In this document: in pieces, positions 7,696-16,425 of the stretch | Layout of the letters: each line of letters begins with the position of its first letter | How positions within the stretch are numbered: the first letter of the stretch is position 1 | Source: Solirubrobacter ginsenosidimutans | Lineage (GTDB): Bacteria > Actinomycetota > Thermoleophilia > Solirubrobacterales > Solirubrobacteraceae | Assembly: GCF_027587205.1 (NCBI RefSeq) | Contig: NZ_JAPDOD010000062.1 | Span: forward strand, 1-46,395 | Direction: 5' to 3' | DNA: 46,395 nucleotides | Translations under genes and position numbers: made by a program | Notes under the pieces: model-generated | What the model saw: only the letters and a program-made list of their open reading frames with translations | The model's database searches: none | Told to the model about the DNA's origin: nothing

Positions 7696-10340
7696 GGTCG
7701 TTCTCCTCGATCGGGGCGGACGCGGTCGCGGCCCACCACCAGCCGGTCGGGTACGTCACCCGGCGGCCGGACGCTCAGATAGCCGGTTGCCAGCCGGTCG
7801 CGGCCGAGCACGACGGCGACGAAGCGGCTGCCCTCGCCGATGACGGTGTCGAGCCCGACGCGGGCCTCGCCGACGCGGCAGGCGGCCCAGTACGGCTTGA
7901 TGTCGTAGTCCGTGTGGACCGGGCGCTCGACGAGGACGACGCGCTCGACGCGGCTCAGGCGGCGCGCGCGGTCCTCGTCGCTGTCCTCGGGGCGCACCGG
8001 GACCAGGACGGTGAACCGGTGGGCGCGGCGCTCGGTCGCCAGCACGATCGAGACGAACTGGATCCAGTCGAGCAGCTCGGCGCCCTGCTCGGGCAGCTCG
8101 GCCGGGAGCGCGATGTCCGCGAACGCGGTCACGGCCGCGCGCCCCCACGCGGCGGCCAGTTCCTCCGGACGGCGGTAGCGCGAGGTCAGGAACCGCCGCC
8201 ACGACTCGACGTCCGCGCTGCCCGGCTCCTCATACGGGATCGCGAGCGCCTCGCGGACGAAGCGCCGCCAGTCGACCGGGTCGGCGGGCGGGAGCGGTGG
8301 GAAGCGCGCCGGCGCGGGTTGCGGGCCGTGGCGGGCGACCAGGAACGCGTTCCAGCGCTCGTGCAACGCGGCCGCCCCTTCGGCCGGGGTCCAGCGCTCG
8401 CCGCTGTCGACCTCGCGGGGCCCGTCGAGCTCCGACGGGTCGCCGAGCGCCACGGCCGGCACGCGCCGGGTCAGGAACGACTCGACGATCCGCGGCGTGA
8501 ACGCGGCCGTCGCGCCGCCGCCGCACCCGCAGTCGCATGCCGCGTCGAAGAGCGCGGCCGAGGGGCAGGCGTCGATCGCCAGCCGGATCATCAGCAGCAG
8601 CCCGGCGCGTGTGCCGCGCAGGCGGAAGAGCTCAGGCAGGTGGTCGATGAACAGCCGTCGCCGCTCGTCCTCCCAGTCGGCTTCGAGCACGACGCCGAGC
8701 CACGAGGCGAGCCAGGGCAGGTAGTCGCCGTCGACGGTGCGCACGTCGTAGTGGCGCTGCGCCGTCGCGACGCGATCCTCGATCGCCGTGAAGATCCCCT
8801 CGGGGTTCGCCAGGTAGCGGTCCAGGAACGAGGCCGAGACCGGATCCTGCGCGAACACGTCCGGCAGGTACTCGCGCAGATACGAGAACCGCGGGCGGTA
8901 GACGCGCAGCGCGAACAGCCGCGGCGTACGGCGCCCGTTGCCGGTCACCCGCAGGCGCAGCTGAAGGTGGCGACCGGTGGCGCGCTGCAGCAGCAGCTCC
9001 CACGTTCCCGAGCCCGGCGGGCGCTCGGCCCGCGGGCGCGGCGCGGCGGGCAGTTCGGAGCCGTCGCCGCGCAGGTACGGCGCGGGCTCGTCCACCCACT
9101 CGGCCGCGGCCAGGAGCTCCGGCGTGTCGCCCGCCCGGCTCTGCACGCTCACCGACGTGCCGGCGGGCAGGCAGGCGTCGAGCAGGAGGCGGTGCCAGAC
9201 GCAGTCCGGCCGTGCGCTGTCGAAGCCGTGCAGCAGCACCGAGCCCTCGACGCCGTAGCGCGGTGTGCGGCGGTCGACGAGTGCCAGCCAGCGCTCGCCC
9301 GAGTCGAAGTACACGGCATCACCCGCCCGCACCAGGCCGCGCCCCGCGAACAGCCGCAGCGGGAAGTACTCGAGGGTCGGCGTCAGCTCGGTCCCGTCCG
9401 CGGACAGCAGGAACGCGTAGGCCTGGTTGCCTTCCGTGTCCACGGCGAACAGGCGCCCGGCCACGCCGTCGCCCGCGGGCAGGAACGCGATGTCGTGCGG
9501 CGCGCCGCGCAACTGGCCGGCGTCGAAGGCGAACGGCACCGGCTCACCGCTGCGGCGCACGCGCAGGATCCGCGTGCCTTCGAGGAGCAGGACCGAGTCG
9601 TCGGGGAGGCCCTCGACGACGTCGGGCCGCAGATCGAACGGGAGCGCGAAGCCGCGCTCGATGCGCTCCGCGCACGGCTGCGCGGGCAGCGGTGACGGCC
9701 CGAAATCCTCGACGGGCGCCGGCGGCGCGCCCGCGCCGCCGAGATCGTGCACACGGAAGTCGTGATCGAGGCGCCAGAGCCGCGCGGCCGGGCCGCCGGG
9801 GGGATGGTCGAGCACCCAGAGCCCGTCGCCCGGAGCGGGCGCCATGTCCACGGGGGCGAACGCGAACGGCCAGCGCAGCTCGACGGGCGGCCCGCCGCCG
9901 TGCAGGTCGAAGAGCAGCAGGCCGGGCAGCGACGGCACGCCGACGACGAGGTGGTGATGCTCGGTGACGGCCAGGCCCGACAGCGCCACGGGCTCCGGCG
10001 CCGGCGGCGGCACGAGCGGCGCGAAGTCGCCCACCGGCTCGCTCGGCGGGGTCTCCACCGGCCAGTAGCGCACCGATTGGCGCTCGCCCGCGCGCACCAG
10101 CCGGATGTCCCTGCGGCCGGGGCCGATGAAGAACCAGTGGCCGTAGCGGTCGCGCGCGGCACCGCGCCGGTCGGTCGGGCGCAGGTCGCGGTTCGCGCCT
10201 GGGCGCGGGAACCGGAACTGCTCGCGGGTCAGCGTGACCGAGGAACCTTCGCCGTCCCACTCGAGGCCCTCGCCGCTCGCCTCGAGGTCCCAGTCGGCCT
10301 CGCTCAGGCGCAGGTCGTAGGGCGTGGCATTGGCGTCCAC
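7692..10340 (-). CDS. Tail protein I-type baseplate protein with N-terminal beta-propeller-like domain
   Basis: An 882-aa protein starting at GTG one base after the baseplate J stop. Residues about 65-380 are a run of beta-blade-like segments (GDGLWVLDHP, GRLFAVDTEGNQAYAFLL, DAVYFDSGERWLAL) suggesting an NHL or other propeller. Residues about 485-595 (FSYLREYLPDVFAQDP through RLRGTRAGLLLMIRLAIDA) match phage tail protein I, the wedge partner of baseplate J. A CDCGCGGG stretch at 602-609 is a possible metal site. The C-terminus is a second folded unit ending in RLVVGRDRVRPDRGERP. Tail protein I normally spans about 200 residues, so this is a large fusion. It overlaps the fibre gene by 4 nt. 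Confidence 0.86.
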   Translation of the reverse strand: MDANATPYDLRLSEADWDLEASGEGLEWDGEGSSVTLTREQFRFPRPGANRDLRPTDRRGAARDRYGHWFFIGPGRRDIRLVRAGERQSVRYWPVETPPSEPVGDFAPLVPPPAPEPVALSGLAVTEHHHLVVGVPSLPGLLLFDLHGGGPPVELRWPFAFAPVDMAPAPGDGLWVLDHPPGGPAARLWRLDHDFRVHDLGGAGAPPAPVEDFGPSPLPAQPCAERIERGFALPFDLRPDVVEGLPDDSVLLLEGTRILRVRRSGEPVPFAFDAGQLRGAPHDIAFLPAGDGVAGRLFAVDTEGNQAYAFLLSADGTELTPTLEYFPLRLFAGRGLVRAGDAVYFDSGERWLALVDRRTPRYGVEGSVLLHGFDSARPDCVWHRLLLDACLPAGTSVSVQSRAGDTPELLAAAEWVDEPAPYLRGDGSELPAAPRPRAERPPGSGTWELLLQRATGRHLQLRLRVTGNGRRTPRLFALRVYRPRFSYLREYLPDVFAQDPVSASFLDRYLANPEGIFTAIEDRVATAQRHYDVRTVDGDYLPWLASWLGVVLEADWEDERRRLFIDHLPELFRLRGTRAGLLLMIRLAIDACPSAALFDAACDCGCGGGATAAFTPRIVESFLTRRVPAVALGDPSELDGPREVDSGERWTPAEGAAALHERWNAFLVARHGPQPAPARFPPLPPADPVDWRRFVREALAIPYEEPGSADVESWRRFLTSRYRRPEELAAAWGRAAVTAFADIALPAELPEQGAELLDWIQFVSIVLATERRAHRFTVLVPVRPEDSDEDRARRLSRVERVVLVERPVHTDYDIKPYWAACRVGEARVGLDTVIGEGSRFVAVVLGRDRLATGYLSVRPPGDVPDRLVVGRDRVRPDRGERP

Positions 10341-10341
10341 G

Positions 10342-12555
10342 TCAGCACTCCACGGGATCGACCGGCACGGGCAGGGTCTTGGCGGAGCCGGGCGGCGGCG
10401 AGCCGGCGTCGCCGCGGATCTCGTCCAGCGGGCGCGGGTCGCCCTGGGAGACGGCGATCGCAGCCAGCCGAGGGAGCTGGAGCCCGCTCATCGGGACGCG
10501 GTCGCGCGCGGTGCCGGAGCTGTCGGTGAGCTGGGTGTCGAAGACCTTCGCGACGCCGTCGACGTTCGCCGCCTGCGCCCACAGCTCGAGTCGCTCGACG
10601 CTCGTCGCGACGGGCCAGCCACCTTCAGGCCGGCCTTCATGCGGGAGCGGGCTCAGGAACGTGCGGATCCGGCGCTTGACCGCCTCGAGCACCGGGGCGA
10701 TGTCGCGGCCGGGCTCGACATCGACGCCGATCGACGCCCAGACGTCCACGTAGACCGGTCCGCGCACGTGCAGCTCGGTGGTCAGCAGCCGCCGCGGCTC
10801 CAGGTGCGCGCAGACGAGGTCGAGGAACAGCCCGTCCGGCTCGGGCGCGTCCGGGTGAACCGGGTCGAACTGCGGGATCACCATCACGGTCAGCACCCCG
10901 GGCAGGCGCGCGTCCGGCAGCTGCGGGTTCAGCAGCGCCAGCACCTCCACGCGCCCCATGTCGACGCCTGGGGTGACCTCGGCGATCTCCTGCACGTCCT
11001 CGGCGGTCACCAGCCGGTCGCGGTGGCGCACGACGCGCGCGATCTGGCGCTCGGCCTCGTCGACGGAGAGCGCCTCGTCCCCGCCCCAGGTCGGAAGCGG
11101 GTTGGTGACCTTCAACCCGGCGGGCAGGGCCGGGCCAGTGGTCACGGCGTCCACGCCGACGTCGCCCGCGCGCCCGCCGCCATAGTCGTACGTGGCCTCG
11201 ATCAGGGCGCCGGCGGCAGGCCGTGCGCCGTGGCTGCCGTCGCCGAAACGGATCTCGCCCGACTCGCGGTCGACGGTGTAGGCGGTCGCCGGCAGCGTCG
11301 CCTGATCCCCATAGCCGACGCCGGGCGCGCTGGAGGAGGGCACCTCGGGCGCGGCGGCCAGCAGGTCGTCGACGAGCGTCCAGGCCGTGCCGTCGACGGT
11401 CAGCGCCACGCTGTCGGTCAGCACCGGCGTGTTGACCAGCGCGTAGGCCTGGTCCGGCGCGCCGCTGCCGCGGCCGACGAGCTCGTGCGGCACCCGCGCG
11501 CGATGCTGGATCAACGTGGCGTTGACGCCCGCCCAGCGCAGCGTCACGCTCGCCTGGCCGAGCGCGCCCGCGGTCGCGGCCGGGCGGATTCGCACCCAGG
11601 TGACGATCCGCTCGGCGTCGTCGCCCTCGACGGCGGGCGGGAAGTCGCCGGTGCCGTCCTCGTCGGGCTCGAGGTCCTCCCAGAGGCCGAGCTGGCCGAC
11701 GTCGCCGGGCAGCGTCAGCTGCACCAGGCCCGGCTCGGCGAGCACGTCGGCGCTCGCGTCGGACGGGATCAGCGTGTAGCGGGCGAGCCGCGCGTCGGCG
11801 TCCTGCGGGAGCGGCTCGACGCGCGGCAGCTCGAAGCGCAGCTCGCGCGCGAGCCCCGCCGCCGGCCCGCCGGGCGCGAGCACGCGGCCGTCGCCCGAGG
11901 TCTCGGGCACGATCCCGACGGTCAGCACGGCGCCCGCGAGCGAGCGCCGCACCGCGCCGACGGCGTCCGGCGTGCGCGCCATCAGCGCCAGCCACAGCGT
12001 CTGGTCGACCGTGCCTGAGCTCAGATCCACCGTCTGCGCGGCCCAGTCCACCGGCCGCGTCTCGTAGAGCAGCAGCTGGTCGCCGGCGCTGCCGAAGCCT
12101 TCGTAGATCAGCTCGTAGCGGGCGCGGATCTGCGCTTCGCGGTCGGCCGTCAGCGGCGCCTTGACGAACGCGCGGCCCTCGGCGGGCACGACCGACAGAG
12201 CGTGCGTCGTCCGGAACGGCACCTGTCCGGCGAGCAGCTCCAGGTCGGTCTCGACCAGGATCGGCGAGAGCGGGCCGCTCTGGTACTCGAACGCGACGAT
12301 GCCGGCGGCCGCGTGCGCGGGCTCGAGCGGGATGTCGAGCAGCTGCAGGAACTTGATCCGCGCGCGCTCGGGGATCAGTGCGCTGCGGTAGCGCACGCTC
12401 TCCGCGAGGAACGCGAAGAGCTGCAGCAGGGTGATGCCGGGGTCGGACGGGTTGTAGTTGGTCCACTCGGGGTTGTGGACGCGAATCCGGGCGATCGCCT
12501 CGTCCAGCAGCTCCTGATAGCCGCGGCCGTCGATCTCGGGAATCTGGAGGGGCAT
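10342..12555 (-). CDS. Baseplate J-like wedge protein
   Basis: A 737-aa protein with ATG start, 6 nt after the gp25 stop. The N-terminus carries the signature of the putative baseplate assembly family: NPEWTNYNPSDPGITLLQLF, then YRSALIPERARIKFLQLLDI. Later segments (YTVDRESGEIRFGDGSHGARP, VVRHRDRLVTAEDVQEIAE) are also typical of the gpJ fold. It would form the wedges joining tail protein I to gp25 around the hub (family knowledge). Length fits the long eCIS form rather than the roughly 300-aa P2 gpJ. Assignment is secure from motifs and from its place between gp25 and tail protein I. Confidence 0.93.
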   Translation of the reverse strand: MPLQIPEIDGRGYQELLDEAIARIRVHNPEWTNYNPSDPGITLLQLFAFLAESVRYRSALIPERARIKFLQLLDIPLEPAHAAAGIVAFEYQSGPLSPILVETDLELLAGQVPFRTTHALSVVPAEGRAFVKAPLTADREAQIRARYELIYEGFGSAGDQLLLYETRPVDWAAQTVDLSSGTVDQTLWLALMARTPDAVGAVRRSLAGAVLTVGIVPETSGDGRVLAPGGPAAGLARELRFELPRVEPLPQDADARLARYTLIPSDASADVLAEPGLVQLTLPGDVGQLGLWEDLEPDEDGTGDFPPAVEGDDAERIVTWVRIRPAATAGALGQASVTLRWAGVNATLIQHRARVPHELVGRGSGAPDQAYALVNTPVLTDSVALTVDGTAWTLVDDLLAAAPEVPSSSAPGVGYGDQATLPATAYTVDRESGEIRFGDGSHGARPAAGALIEATYDYGGGRAGDVGVDAVTTGPALPAGLKVTNPLPTWGGDEALSVDEAERQIARVVRHRDRLVTAEDVQEIAEVTPGVDMGRVEVLALLNPQLPDARLPGVLTVMVIPQFDPVHPDAPEPDGLFLDLVCAHLEPRRLLTTELHVRGPVYVDVWASIGVDVEPGRDIAPVLEAVKRRIRTFLSPLPHEGRPEGGWPVATSVERLELWAQAANVDGVAKVFDTQLTDSSGTARDRVPMSGLQLPRLAAIAVSQGDPRPLDEIRGDAGSPPPGSAKTLPVPVDPVEC

Positions 12556-12561
12556 GGGTCG

Positions 12562-12960
12562 TTATCCCGTCAGTCGGACGGCCAGGTCGAGTTGGTCGGT
12601 GCGCGCGGTCGCGACGAGCTCGTAGGCGATCGTCACGTTGGCCTGCTCGGGCTCGTCGGCGTCCTCGAGGACGCTCACTCCGGTGACCGTGATCCGCGGC
12701 TCCCAGCGCCGCAGCGCGCGCATGATGCGGTCCTCCATCAGCGCGTGGGTCGCGGGGGTGTTGGGCTCGAAGAGGAACGTCCGCAGCCCGCCGCCGAAGT
12801 CCGGCAACATGATCCGCTCGCCCGGGTCGGTGAGCAGGATCGTCCGGATCGACTCACGGATGTTCGCGTCGCCCGTGGACCACGCGACGCGCCCGTCGGT
12901 GCCGATTCGCACCGGGAAGGAGGTTCCGCGCCCAAAGAGCGCCGCGCCGTCGCCGGTCAT
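12562..12960 (-). CDS. gp25/GPW-like baseplate protein
   Basis: A 132-aa protein starting at ATG overlapping the preceding stop (ATGA); the longer open frame upstream is a shadow. It shows the gp25 lysozyme-like core: FPVRIGTDGRVAWSTGDANI, SIRTILLTDPGERIMLPDFG, then LRTFLFEPN and WEPRITVTGV. The GER.M.P.FG motif is the family hallmark. gp25 proteins seat sheath assembly on the baseplate (family knowledge). Length is normal for the family. Confidence 0.95.
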   Translation of the reverse strand: MTGDGAALFGRGTSFPVRIGTDGRVAWSTGDANIRESIRTILLTDPGERIMLPDFGGGLRTFLFEPNTPATHALMEDRIMRALRRWEPRITVTGVSVLEDADEPEQANVTIAYELVATARTDQLDLAVRLTG

Positions 12961-14489
12961 CCGCGCCTCACGCTCGGGAAGCAGATCTTGAACAACGGCA
13001 ACCACCAGAACACGATGTTCAGCAGCGCCACGATGATCATCAGCAGGATCAGCGCGCAGATCGTGATGATCGGGATCGAGAGCTGACAGACCATCCCGAA
13101 GCTGAAGCCGCCGTCGCTGCCCGTGTTGCCGGACTCGAGGTCTGAGACCTTCATCGCCTGGAACCGGTTGAGCTGATTGCGCAGCTCGGTCGACAACGCG
13201 ATCGAGACGCCCTTGGGCGACTTGCGCAGCGTTGCGAGATTGAGGTCGTTGGGCATCGCGATCTGAGACGGCCGGACGGGGCCGTCGGGGTCGTAGAGGG
13301 AGGCGAACACGAACGGCGCCGAGGGCGGGCTGAGCTCGAGCCGGTGCTCGGGCACGCAGTTCGGCCGCTCGTAGCCGCAGCGCGCGACGAGCACCGCGTC
13401 CTCCTCCGCCTGCGGGTCGTCCGCCGGGACGGCGACCGCGGTGGTCGTCGTCGGCTTCGGGAAGAGCCCCTTGATCTGGGTGAAGACGGCGGTCGAGCCG
13501 GGCAACGCGCCGGGGTTGACGCCGAGCGTGCCGAGCGCGGGCGTGATCTCCGTGCGCAGCAGGTCCGAGAACGGCTTCGGAACGGCCGCGGTCGGGTCGC
13601 TGGTGCGAGCGGCCTGGAGCGCGTCCCGCCACGTCGTGCCCTTGCGGAACCCGTCTTTGGCGGTGAAGACACTCAGGGTCGCGGCCTGCGCGTCGGTGAC
13701 GCGCTCCGCGAGCTCGAGCGTGTCGAAGTAGATCGCCTCACGCAGCTTGGCCAAGGCCGGCACCGTCTTCGGCGCCGCGCGCGACACCTCGATCAGGCCC
13801 TCGATCGCGGGGAGGAACGGCGCCAGCCGCGGGTCGGTCGCGCCGGCGAGGGGGTCGTTGCCCGCGTCGGCGGGGACCGCCGGGGCGGCGCGCAGCCGCT
13901 CGCGCGAGCCGACCGGGATCAGGCCCGCGAGCAGCTTCCGGTTGCCGCCGAGCGCCTGGTAGGCGATGCCGAAGAGCGGCAGGCGCTGCTCGCTCGCGAC
14001 CAGCCCGGGTGCGGGCACGGGCGTCCAGGTGCCGGTGCCGGCGGCGCCGGGGACCCACGCGTACTCGCTGAAGGTCGCCGCGTTGAGGGGGTCGGGCGGG
14101 ACGTTCGCACTGCGGCGGCGCAGTTGGCGCAGGACGAAGAACGCCGACTCCTGGCGGGTGGGGTCGACCATCCGGTCGGGGAGGCCGCGCTTGCTGCAGA
14201 CGAGGGTCGCGCTGACGAGATAGAAGCGTCCCTGCAGCGGCTGGAAGAGCTTCAGTGTCCCGGTGTCCAGCGGCAGCCCGGCGGCCGGTGCGCGCCACGT
14301 CTCGTTGCGCGCGAGGAAGCCGTCGAGCCCCTCGCCGCCCGCGGTCAGCACGGCCTGCACGCGATCCATAAAGTCGTCGGTCGCGAAGCGCAGGATCGCC
14401 GGGCGCCCGAGGTCCACCCCGCCGCCGGACGCGGCCTGCCAGAGCGGCGCCGCGGTGCGCCACTGGATGCGTTCGCGCAGGACGGTCAC
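12957..14489 (-). CDS. eCIS baseplate-region protein with C-terminal membrane segment
   Basis: A 510-aa protein with GTG start overlapping the spike stop (GTGA). Residues 1-450 look soluble, without a domain I recognise. Residues about 463-503 are strongly hydrophobic (IPIITICALILLMIIVALL, then IVFWWLPLF), enough for one long or two short membrane helices, followed by a basic tail (PSVRRG). The gene lies between spike and gp25. Classical eCIS are released and need no anchor, whereas membrane-bound CIS need one, so this is a candidate anchor (inference). It could instead be cargo, or a hydrophobic plug. A similar arrangement may be common in actinobacterial clusters; I cannot check here. Confidence 0.8.
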   Translation of the reverse strand: MTVLRERIQWRTAAPLWQAASGGGVDLGRPAILRFATDDFMDRVQAVLTAGGEGLDGFLARNETWRAPAAGLPLDTGTLKLFQPLQGRFYLVSATLVCSKRGLPDRMVDPTRQESAFFVLRQLRRRSANVPPDPLNAATFSEYAWVPGAAGTGTWTPVPAPGLVASEQRLPLFGIAYQALGGNRKLLAGLIPVGSRERLRAAPAVPADAGNDPLAGATDPRLAPFLPAIEGLIEVSRAAPKTVPALAKLREAIYFDTLELAERVTDAQAATLSVFTAKDGFRKGTTWRDALQAARTSDPTAAVPKPFSDLLRTEITPALGTLGVNPGALPGSTAVFTQIKGLFPKPTTTTAVAVPADDPQAEEDAVLVARCGYERPNCVPEHRLELSPPSAPFVFASLYDPDGPVRPSQIAMPNDLNLATLRKSPKGVSIALSTELRNQLNRFQAMKVSDLESGNTGSDGGFSFGMVCQLSIPIITICALILLMIIVALLNIVFWWLPLFKICFPSVRRG

Positions 14490-15193
14490 CAGACGTTCCC
14501 CGCCCCGGGCGTGTAGCTGGAGCTCACGACCGCGTTGGTGATGACGGTGTCGGCCTTGACGACGCCGCTGAACGTGGACATGCCCGCGTTGACGGTCACG
14601 CTGCCGGCGGTGATCTCGACCGTCGAGGCCGAGACGGTCGCCTTGGCGGAGGTCGTCAGCGTGATGCCCGAGCTCTCCATCACGGCTCGGTTGCCGTTGG
14701 CGTCCTCGAGCGTGATCGAGCCCGGCCCGTCGCGCAACGTCGCCTTCTGCCCGCCGGGGGTCTCGAGGATCAGCTTCTCCTGGCCCTGCTCGTCGTCGAG
14801 CGTGACCTTGACGCCGTTGCGGGTCTTGATGATCCGGTGCGGATTGCGCCCGGCACCGTCCATCGTGTCCGGCGGCTTGTCGCGCCCGTTCCAGAGCGCA
14901 CCGAGCACATAGGGCCGCGACGCGTCCCCGCCCTCGAACGCGACGAGCACCTCGTCGTCGACGTCAGGGACGAACCACGTGCCGCGATCCGCGCCCGCCA
15001 TCAGCGTCGCCACGCGCGCCCATGCCTCGTAGGCGGCGCCGCCTCCGTCGGGAGTCCACGGCAGCTTGATCCGCACGCGCCCTTGGGAGTCGGGGTCCTT
15101 GACGTCGGTCACCAGCGCCGGGTGCACGCCGTAGAACAGCCCGCCGTGTCCGGTCGGGACGCGCTCGTCGATGTAGGTGTCGAGCCCGGTCAT
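14486..15193 (-). CDS. gpV/VgrG-like baseplate spike protein
   Basis: A 235-aa protein whose ATG follows the hub stop with no gap. Residues about 18-105 form the gp5/VgrG OB-fold: VHPALVTDVKDPDSQGRVRI, WARVATLMAGADRGTWFVP, DEVLVAFEGGDASRPYVLGA. The remainder (IIKTRNGVKVTLDDEQGQEK onward) is the repetitive T/V-rich beta-strand pattern of the triangular spike prism, ending in SYTPGAGNVW. It pierces the target membrane at the tube tip (family knowledge). In PVC-type clusters hub and spike are fused (Pvc8); here they are two genes. No PAAR tip gene is visible nearby. Confidence 0.93.
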   Translation of the reverse strand: MTGLDTYIDERVPTGHGGLFYGVHPALVTDVKDPDSQGRVRIKLPWTPDGGGAAYEAWARVATLMAGADRGTWFVPDVDDEVLVAFEGGDASRPYVLGALWNGRDKPPDTMDGAGRNPHRIIKTRNGVKVTLDDEQGQEKLILETPGGQKATLRDGPGSITLEDANGNRAVMESSGITLTTSAKATVSASTVEITAGSVTVNAGMSTFSGVVKADTVITNAVVSSSYTPGAGNVW

Positions 15194-16258
15194 CTACAGC
15201 CCCGCCCGTTCGAGCTCGAAGGTGGTCAGGTAGCCGCGCGATCCGTCGAAGGTGTGCAGCGCGCGCGCCACGTGGTAGGTCCCGTTGAGCGCGCCGACGC
15301 CGACGACGTCGATCGCCGCCCCGACACGGATGCGCCCGTCGCCCTCGGTCACGCCACGCGCGGTGAGGAAGCGCCGGGCGGTCTCGCGCAGCCGGTTCTC
15401 GGCCGCCGCGCGCGCTTCGCTGGTCGTCGTCGGGACGAAGTGCACGACCTGTCCCGGTCGCGCGCCGAACGCCCGCCGCAGGGTCGCCGGCCCGCTCGTC
15501 CCGCCCGCCAGCTCGGGCTGGATCGCGGCGTCGGTGGCCTCGACGTCGATCGCCTGCTTGGCGGCCACGTCCCAGCCCGACACCGAGACGCCCGTGTGCT
15601 GGCCGGCGACGTCGGCGAGGATCGCGATCTCGCGCAGCTCGCGCCCGTAGGTGATCTTCACGGGCGACCCCTTGCGGCGGGAGCGCTGGCGGGCGTGCAG
15701 CGTGTCGCCCTCCATCCACAGCTCGGCGTCGACGCGGCGCGCCACGTCGCGCAGGAACGCGAGGTCGCTCTGGTTGACCTGGGCGACGACGGCGCGCTGG
15801 GGCCCGTCCACGTCGAGCTGCGTCTGCAGCCCGTAGCCCTGGGCGACGCGCTGGATGACGTCGCGGTCGGTGACCTTCTCGAACGTCCGCGTGCGGCGGG
15901 TCATCCGCAGGTCCTGCAAGCGGTCCTCGGCGAGCACGACGAGCTCCGGCGCCGCGCCCTCGGGGAAGCGGGCCTCCAGTCCGGTGATGCGGCCGCGGAA
16001 GACCTCGGCGGCGCCGTCGCCCGCGCCCATCCGCAAGGCGAGCGTCTTGCCGAAGTCCAGCAGCGAGCGGTCCAGGTAGCGGTAGCCGGCGGTGCCGTTG
16101 GGCTCGCCCCAATTGCCGAAGCTCGCCTCGCAGCGAGCGCAGCCCTCGGCCGAGTCCTCGACGCGGGCGCTGATCAGGCCGCCGCTGAGCTCGGCGTTGT
16201 CCGCGCCGTCGAGCAACACCGACGGGCGCGCGGCATAGAGGGCGGGCGTGCCGGCCAT
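15194..16258 (-). CDS. Phage late control D (gp27/gpD)-like hub protein
   Basis: A 354-aa protein starting at ATG overlapping the 55-aa gene stop (ATGA). Features of the gpD family: FRGRITGLEARFPEGAAPEL, LAEDRLQDLRMTRRTRTFE, SDLAFLRDVARRVDAELWME, ending with RGYLTTFELERAGL. A trimer forms the central hub that connects the tube to the spike encoded by the next gene (family knowledge). Length matches stand-alone gpD proteins. The gene is flanked without gaps, consistent with stoichiometric synthesis with the spike. Confidence 0.94.
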   Translation of the reverse strand: MAGTPALYAARPSVLLDGADNAELSGGLISARVEDSAEGCARCEASFGNWGEPNGTAGYRYLDRSLLDFGKTLALRMGAGDGAAEVFRGRITGLEARFPEGAAPELVVLAEDRLQDLRMTRRTRTFEKVTDRDVIQRVAQGYGLQTQLDVDGPQRAVVAQVNQSDLAFLRDVARRVDAELWMEGDTLHARQRSRRKGSPVKITYGRELREIAILADVAGQHTGVSVSGWDVAAKQAIDVEATDAAIQPELAGGTSGPATLRRAFGARPGQVVHFVPTTTSEARAAAENRLRETARRFLTARGVTEGDGRIRVGAAIDVVGVGALNGTYHVARALHTFDGSRGYLTTFELERAGL

Positions 16259-16425
16259 CAGTGCGCCCTCGCCCGGCGGTCGCGCTCGGCGCGCTGCGCG
16301 ATCAGCGCCAGCACCTCGAGCGGCTCGAGCGCGCGCGGCTCGCGCTCCGGCTTCGCCGCGGGCGCCACCTGCAGCGGCGCCGCGGGCGCCACGGTCACCT
16401 CGAGCTCGTTGACGATGACGGTCAT
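16258..16425 (-). CDS. Small DUF5908-like eCIS protein
   Basis: A 55-aa protein with ATGA overlaps at both ends, so it sits exactly within the operon. The N-terminus MTVIVNELEVTV is a beta strand, the middle is Pro/Ala-rich, and the C-terminus is a charged helix ending in ERDRRARAH. Short proteins with an N-terminal strand of this kind (DUF5908) lie beside the hub gene in many eCIS clusters (family knowledge, from memory). The function is not established. Size, position and coupling support it as a real gene. Confidence 0.78.
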   Translation of the reverse strand: MTVIVNELEVTVAPAAPLQVAPAAKPEREPRALEPLEVLALIAQRAERDRRARAH

